Source: Planctomycetota bacterium
Lineage (GTDB): Bacteria > Planctomycetota > Phycisphaerae > Tepidisphaerales > Tepidisphaeraceae
Reading direction: 5' to 3'
Length of the DNA stretch: 64,000 bases
NCBI GenBank assembly: GCA_039182125.1
Contig: JBCDCH010000007.1
Coordinates: 1-64,000, forward strand
Both the position numbers and the translations under genes were made by a program. This document shows, piece after piece, positions 60,619 through 64,000 of the stretch; within the stretch, counting starts at the first letter, position 1; the number at the start of each line of letters is the position of its first letter. Under the pieces are notes generated by a model. The model was not told where the DNA came from, ran no database searches, and saw only the letters and a program-made list of their open reading frames with translations.

Positions 60619-61209
60619 ATGGCTCAAACATCCGCACCACGCGGCCGACCACGCGGCTTCTGTCGCGATGACGCCCTCGACACCGCCTTGCGACTCTTCT
60701 GGGACCGGGGGTACGAGCAGATCTCCATCGCCGATCTCACCGAGGCGATAGGGGTGAATCGCCCGAGCTTCTACGCCGCCTTCACCGACAAGCCCACGCT
60801 CTACGCCGAGGCATTGGCGCGCTATGCCGGGGGCTTCTACGGGGCCGGCAAGGTTGCCGCCGCGCTGACCGACATCGACGATCCGCGGGAGGCAATCCGC
60901 ACGTTCTTCGCCCGCCAGGCCAAGACATTCGTCAACACGCCTGTCCCTGGTTGCATGGTCATTCGCAACCGCACCGATTGCCGCAACGCCGACATCGCCG
61001 CGAAGCTCAACGAGCAGACGGCCAACGTGAAGAAGCTACTCCGCAAACGCCTCAAGCAAATCGACCTGCCTGCCGGCGACACCGTCGAGCAGTGGGTCGA
61101 TCACACCTACGGCCTGCTCGTCAGCATGACCGCCGCCGCACGTGACGGAGCGAGTGAAGCTCGGCTGAAGAAAATGGCCGAGCTCGGCCTGCGCCCGCTC
61201 ATCGGTTGA
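60619..61209 (+). CDS. TetR/AcrR-family transcriptional regulator
   Basis: 196 aa from the ATG at 60619. The N-terminal helix-turn-helix (ALRLFWDRGYEQISIADLTE, then GVNRPSFYAAFTDKPTLY) is typical. The ligand domain (about 70-196) contains PGCMVIRNRTDC, close to the TetR_C group of AcuR/NemR-like repressors that often respond to electrophiles, with cysteines that could act as sensors. It is divergent from the SDR gene and flanked by two matching operators. An upstream in-frame start at 60541 lies inside operator 1 and is unlikely. The 3' end overlaps the NDH-2 gene by 11 bp. Confidence 0.92.
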   Translation: MAQTSAPRGRPRGFCRDDALDTALRLFWDRGYEQISIADLTEAIGVNRPSFYAAFTDKPTLYAEALARYAGGFYGAGKVAAALTDIDDPREAIRTFFARQAKTFVNTPVPGCMVIRNRTDCRNADIAAKLNEQTANVKKLLRKRLKQIDLPAGDTVEQWVDHTYGLLVSMTAAARDGASEARLKKMAELGLRPLIG

Positions 61210-62485
61210 GCAGCTTGTAGAAGCCCATCTCGACGTAGTCGCGTCGTGTGAACAACGCGAGGGTCCAGTCGGCGGCGATGCGGAGTTTGCGGCTGAAGCC
61301 GGGCATCTTCATCAGGTAGACCGTCCGCCACATGAACCATGCGGTCCAGCCGGTGAGGCGCAGGCCCATTGCCTGGGCGACGGCGTCGCCGTGGCCGAAG
61401 GCGGCGAGGGTGCCCTTGTCCGTCAGGTCGCACGGTTGGGTCGGCTCGCCGCTCAGGCTGCGGGCGATGTTCTTGGCGCAGTCGACGCCCATGCCGAGCG
61501 CGGCTTGGGCCGTCGTCGGGTAGGCGTCGCCATCGGGGCCGGGGTTGACCGCGCCGTCGCCCAGGCCCCAGACGTTGTCGAAGCCTTGCACCTTGAGATC
61601 GCGCTCGCAGAGGATGTAGCCACGCTTGGTCGGAAGGCCGAACTGCTCGGCGATCGGGTTGGCCTGCACGCCGGCACACCAGACGACCGTGCTGGTGTCG
61701 AGGCGTTCACCGCTGTTCTTGGTGACGGCGTGGTCGGCGTGGATCTCGGCGATCTCCTCGTTGATCATGACCCGAAGGCCGCGCTCGGTGAGGTGGCGCT
61801 GCGTGTACGCCGAGAGCTTGGGGTCGAGGAACTTGAGCAGGCGGTCGCCACGGTTGACGATGGTGACCTTGATGTCGTCGCGGCTGACGTTGGGGTAGTT
61901 GTCCGACGCGTTCTGCAGGTACTGGTGGAACTCGCCGGCGGTCTCGATCCCGGTGAAGCCGCCGCCGACGATGACCCAGTGCAGCAGCTTCTTCCGCTTG
62001 GCGTCGTCGTCGATGGCGTTGGCCTGTTCGAGCAGGCGGATGGCGCGGTCGCGCAGGCCGATCGCGTGGGCGAGGCTCTGCATCTCGAAGGCGTACTCCT
62101 CGAGCCCGGGCACCGGCGGCGTGAGCGTCTTCGTGCCGATGGCGACGACGAGGTGGTCGTAGCTCATGGTGAGCTGTTGCTCCTCGCCGACGATGGTGTA
62201 GCTGACGGTTTGCGTGTCGGTGTCGATGGCGTCGAAGTTGGCCTGGATGAAGGTGGAGCGCGGGACAAAGTTGCGTAGGCCGACCAAGGCGTGGTCGGCC
62301 TTCACGCCGCCGGTGCCGGCCTCGACCAGCAGCGGGTAGAAGATCATGTAGTTGTTGCGATCCATCAGGATCACGTCGACCTCGTCGCAAAGGAGTCGGT
62401 CGAGCTTCTGCGCGCAGTACGCCCCGGCGAAGCCGCCGCCGAGGATGACGATGCGTTTACGTTGGGCTGTTCCGGTCGGGGCCAT
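61199..62485 (-). CDS. ndh: Type II NADH dehydrogenase (NDH-2)
   Basis: 428-aa FAD enzyme that passes electrons from NADH to quinone without proton pumping. Rossmann motif IVILGGGFAGAYCAQKL (about 12-28), the second NAD motif VIVGGGFTGIETAG (about 167-180) and the FAD segment VWGLGDGAV with a quinone-site region after it are present. A C-terminal amphipathic region (WFMWRTVYLMK) would attach it to the membrane. It overlaps the convergent TetR gene at its 3' end. Confidence 0.9.
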   Translation of the reverse strand: MAPTGTAQRKRIVILGGGFAGAYCAQKLDRLLCDEVDVILMDRNNYMIFYPLLVEAGTGGVKADHALVGLRNFVPRSTFIQANFDAIDTDTQTVSYTIVGEEQQLTMSYDHLVVAIGTKTLTPPVPGLEEYAFEMQSLAHAIGLRDRAIRLLEQANAIDDDAKRKKLLHWVIVGGGFTGIETAGEFHQYLQNASDNYPNVSRDDIKVTIVNRGDRLLKFLDPKLSAYTQRHLTERGLRVMINEEIAEIHADHAVTKNSGERLDTSTVVWCAGVQANPIAEQFGLPTKRGYILCERDLKVQGFDNVWGLGDGAVNPGPDGDAYPTTAQAALGMGVDCAKNIARSLSGEPTQPCDLTDKGTLAAFGHGDAVAQAMGLRLTGWTAWFMWRTVYLMKMPGFSRKLRIAADWTLALFTRRDYVEMGFYKLLNR

Positions 62486-62535
62486 GCGTGACGCATGGTT
62501 GCGACTTCACGGTGGATTGCGAACGGACGAATCGG

Positions 62536-62913
62536 TTACGCCTGCGAGTGGAAGCCGATCATGTTGCCCTCGGTGTCGAGGGCCATGGCGATGAAGCCGT
62601 ACGGGCCGATGGACATCTTCTCCTGTTTCACGACACCGCCAGCCTCGGCGACACGGCCGATCTCGTTCGCGACGTCGTCGCAATGGAAATAAACCATCGT
62701 CCCGCCCGGACCCGAGGGCACGTCACCCATCTTGCACAAAGCACCCGCCGCCCCCGCCCCCTTCTCGTCCATCGGGAAGTTGTACATCAGCATGCTCGGA
62801 TCAGGCGAATCGAGTTTGTCGAGTGTCTTGCCCAGAACCTTCTCGTAGAACGCTTTGGCACGGTCCATGTCCTGCACGTAGATCTCGAACCAGACGACGG
62901 GGTTGGTGTTCAT
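62536..62913 (-). CDS. VOC-family (glyoxalase-fold) protein
   Basis: 125 aa from the ATG at 62913. Single VOC module: NPVVWFEIYVQDMDRAKAFY, MVYFHCDDVANEIGRV and PYGFIAMALDTEGNMIGFHS. This subgroup is annotated broadly as glyoxalase or bleomycin-resistance-like, and its function is uncertain. It lies 50 bp upstream of ndh in the same direction, so they may be co-transcribed. Confidence 0.85.
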   Translation of the reverse strand: MNTNPVVWFEIYVQDMDRAKAFYEKVLGKTLDKLDSPDPSMLMYNFPMDEKGAGAAGALCKMGDVPSGPGGTMVYFHCDDVANEIGRVAEAGGVVKQEKMSIGPYGFIAMALDTEGNMIGFHSQA

Positions 62914-62988
62914 GGCGGACAGGATACCAAAAGTCTGCGGCAACACCGAAGCTCGAAGGCGGAGGTCGGTTCGAAGGTTCGGCGGCGG

Positions 62989-64000
62989 TCACTTACGCCT
63001 CGCGACCGCCTCCTCGAACGTCGGCGCCCCGACGACGTCACGCCACACGGACGCGACGATCGACTCGGTCTCCGTTTCAAGCGTCGCGAGATTCAGCTCG
63101 GCGATCCACAGCAGATGTTGTTGCACATCCGGTTGCCTTTCCAGATCAGTTTGCATCTGAACCAAAGACTGCTCGTCATCGGCAACATCACCATGTTCGA
63201 CTAAATAGAGACCAGACTGAAGCTGGCGCACTTCCATTCTCCGACGATAGGATGCGCTAAGTCGATTTCGCGCGAACGCGTGCTTGAACAAGCTGTCGTT
63301 GATAATCATCCGAAAGCCAAGAACGGGCAAGTCGCTCGAAGCCGATGTGAATCCACGACGCTCATCTACGAGCATACGCAGATACTTGACCTGCTCAACA
63401 GCAGACGCGCCAAGCCACGCAATAATTAGGGCAGCATTACCATTCCTAGGCAAATCAGCAATTCGCAAACCAACCCACTTGCTGCTAAATCCAGCCAAGA
63501 ATACATTCTCCACACCGGCGTCTACCAGCAACTCCAGTTCAAGCGGCATCCTGCCTCTACTGGTCACGAGGTACGGCGAAAACGTGTCGGCAAGTGCGTC
63601 ACTACTATCTGATTGATGATGATCCCAAGAATAGTCAAGACACCTGTTGCCTTGCAAAATTCTCTGAACCTCTGCATACGCAAAGCCTTCGGGTGCAAAC
63701 ACCGACGAATCCCGACCGAGGATTGCAAGCCAGCCTTCATACTCTTTTCGCAGTGCTGACCTTGCAACTGCATCTTTTAATCGATCATCCTGATCATGCA
63801 TGCGGTATCGCTGAAGATCAATGGGAAGCTTCGCGTTCGGGTCATACACCCAAACGGTTGGAAGCTGCATGTTAACAAGACGCCCAATCCCATCGTCATT
63901 CTCAAAAAGGGTCTTCACGCCTGGATTGCATACCTCTATACTGTTGACGTATAGGCCTCCACCACCTCTCGCCCAACAGATCTTACCGATCTCGCCAAGC
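62989..64000 (-). CDS. Unrecognised protein gene, cut by the right window edge
   Basis: The frame read on the minus strand from 64000 to 62989 has no stop and continues upstream of the GTG at 63918 with GEIGKICWARGGGGLYVNSI, so the true start probably lies beyond the window. At least 330 residues are visible. The body has a possible helical middle (NAALIIAWLGASAVEQVKYL) but no family I recognise. GC is lower than in the rest of the window, which may point to transfer. The stop lies 75 bp from the start of the VOC gene. Confidence 0.6.
   Translation of the reverse strand, partial: LGEIGKICWARGGGGLYVNSIEVCNPGVKTLFENDDGIGRLVNMQLPTVWVYDPNAKLPIDLQRYRMHDQDDRLKDAVARSALRKEYEGWLAILGRDSSVFAPEGFAYAEVQRILQGNRCLDYSWDHHQSDSSDALADTFSPYLVTSRGRMPLELELLVDAGVENVFLAGFSSKWVGLRIADLPRNGNAALIIAWLGASAVEQVKYLRMLVDERRGFTSASSDLPVLGFRMIINDSLFKHAFARNRLSASYRRRMEVRQLQSGLYLVEHGDVADDEQSLVQMQTDLERQPDVQQHLLWIAELNLATLETETESIVASVWRDVVGAPTFEEAVARRK

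Noticed and set aside
1-64000. CRISPR array, prophage, insertion sequence or rRNA operon
   Set aside because: No regularly spaced direct repeats with variable spacers, no transposase or integrase, and no rRNA-like sequence was seen. The only tandem repeats are the coding TPR units.

Overview
The window looks like chromosomal DNA of a high-GC planctomycete, most probably from the Phycisphaerae side of the phylum. Four predicted surface proteins begin with the LEPR-XLL type motif (at 36, 3270, 11732 minus and 47466). Two short exported proteins end in nearly identical PEP-CTERM sorting tails (16240-16863 and 19819-20364). There is also a pseudopilin of the planctomycete H-X9-DG type, a Cys-type sulfatase, dockerin and delta-60 repeat proteins, and a class III fructose-bisphosphatase. 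Phylum-level assignment is inference from these gene families; no rRNA is present.

Layout. 1-6650: a dockerin/RTX surface protein, mannose-6-phosphate isomerase, a secreted subtilase and an exported metallo-beta-lactamase-fold hydrolase. 6678-10477: an FkbM methyltransferase and a hybrid sensor kinase coupled to a small exported protein. 10605-12036: a lower-GC patch with a secreted transglutaminase-like LEPR protein, a small membrane-anchored partner, and a decayed mraY remnant. 12061-16863: lipoyl synthase, a UMF1-type MFS transporter, flagellin and a PEP-CTERM protein. 17216-23144: HrpB helicase, PEP-CTERM protein, pseudopilin, and a Znu-like metal ABC transporter pair. 23293-30147: SNF2 helicase, a tRNA-Pro, a ClbS-like protein, a truncated fbp copy, a VOC protein and full-length fbp. 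30242-35764: DoxX/YkgB-like membrane protein, SPFH protein, a TIR-like/NB-ARC/TPR STAND protein and NuoG. 35964-40348: YHS protein, pth-rpsF-ssb-rplI, a lipoprotein and an RsbW-like kinase. 40379-44658: an unusual Gfo/Idh/MocA-aldo/keto reductase fusion, aroK-purE, PilT. 44750-51456: MFS exporter, sulfatase, delta-60/dockerin surface protein, FAD oxidoreductase. 51546-57556: an envelope polysaccharide cluster (two GT-C membrane glycosyltransferases, a methyltransferase, a GT9 transferase). 57566-59557: a TPR-MBL-zinc-ribbon protein with three near-identical repeats. 59742-64000: an SDR/TetR divergent pair with paired operators, NDH-2, a VOC protein, and an unrecognised gene that runs off the right edge.

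Most genes are single units or pairs ended by strong hairpins. Clear co-transcription signs are ATGA, GTGA or TGATG stop-start overlaps (9992, 26361, 39926, 56519) and the pth-rpsF-ssb-rplI run. The most interesting candidates for new biology are the TPR-MBL-zinc-ribbon protein, the STAND protein with a TIR-like N-terminus, the LEPR-tagged transglutaminase-like protein, and the doubled TGTAC-N6-GTACA operator controlling the SDR/TetR pair. Two gene fossils, of mraY and fbp, show local rearrangement.
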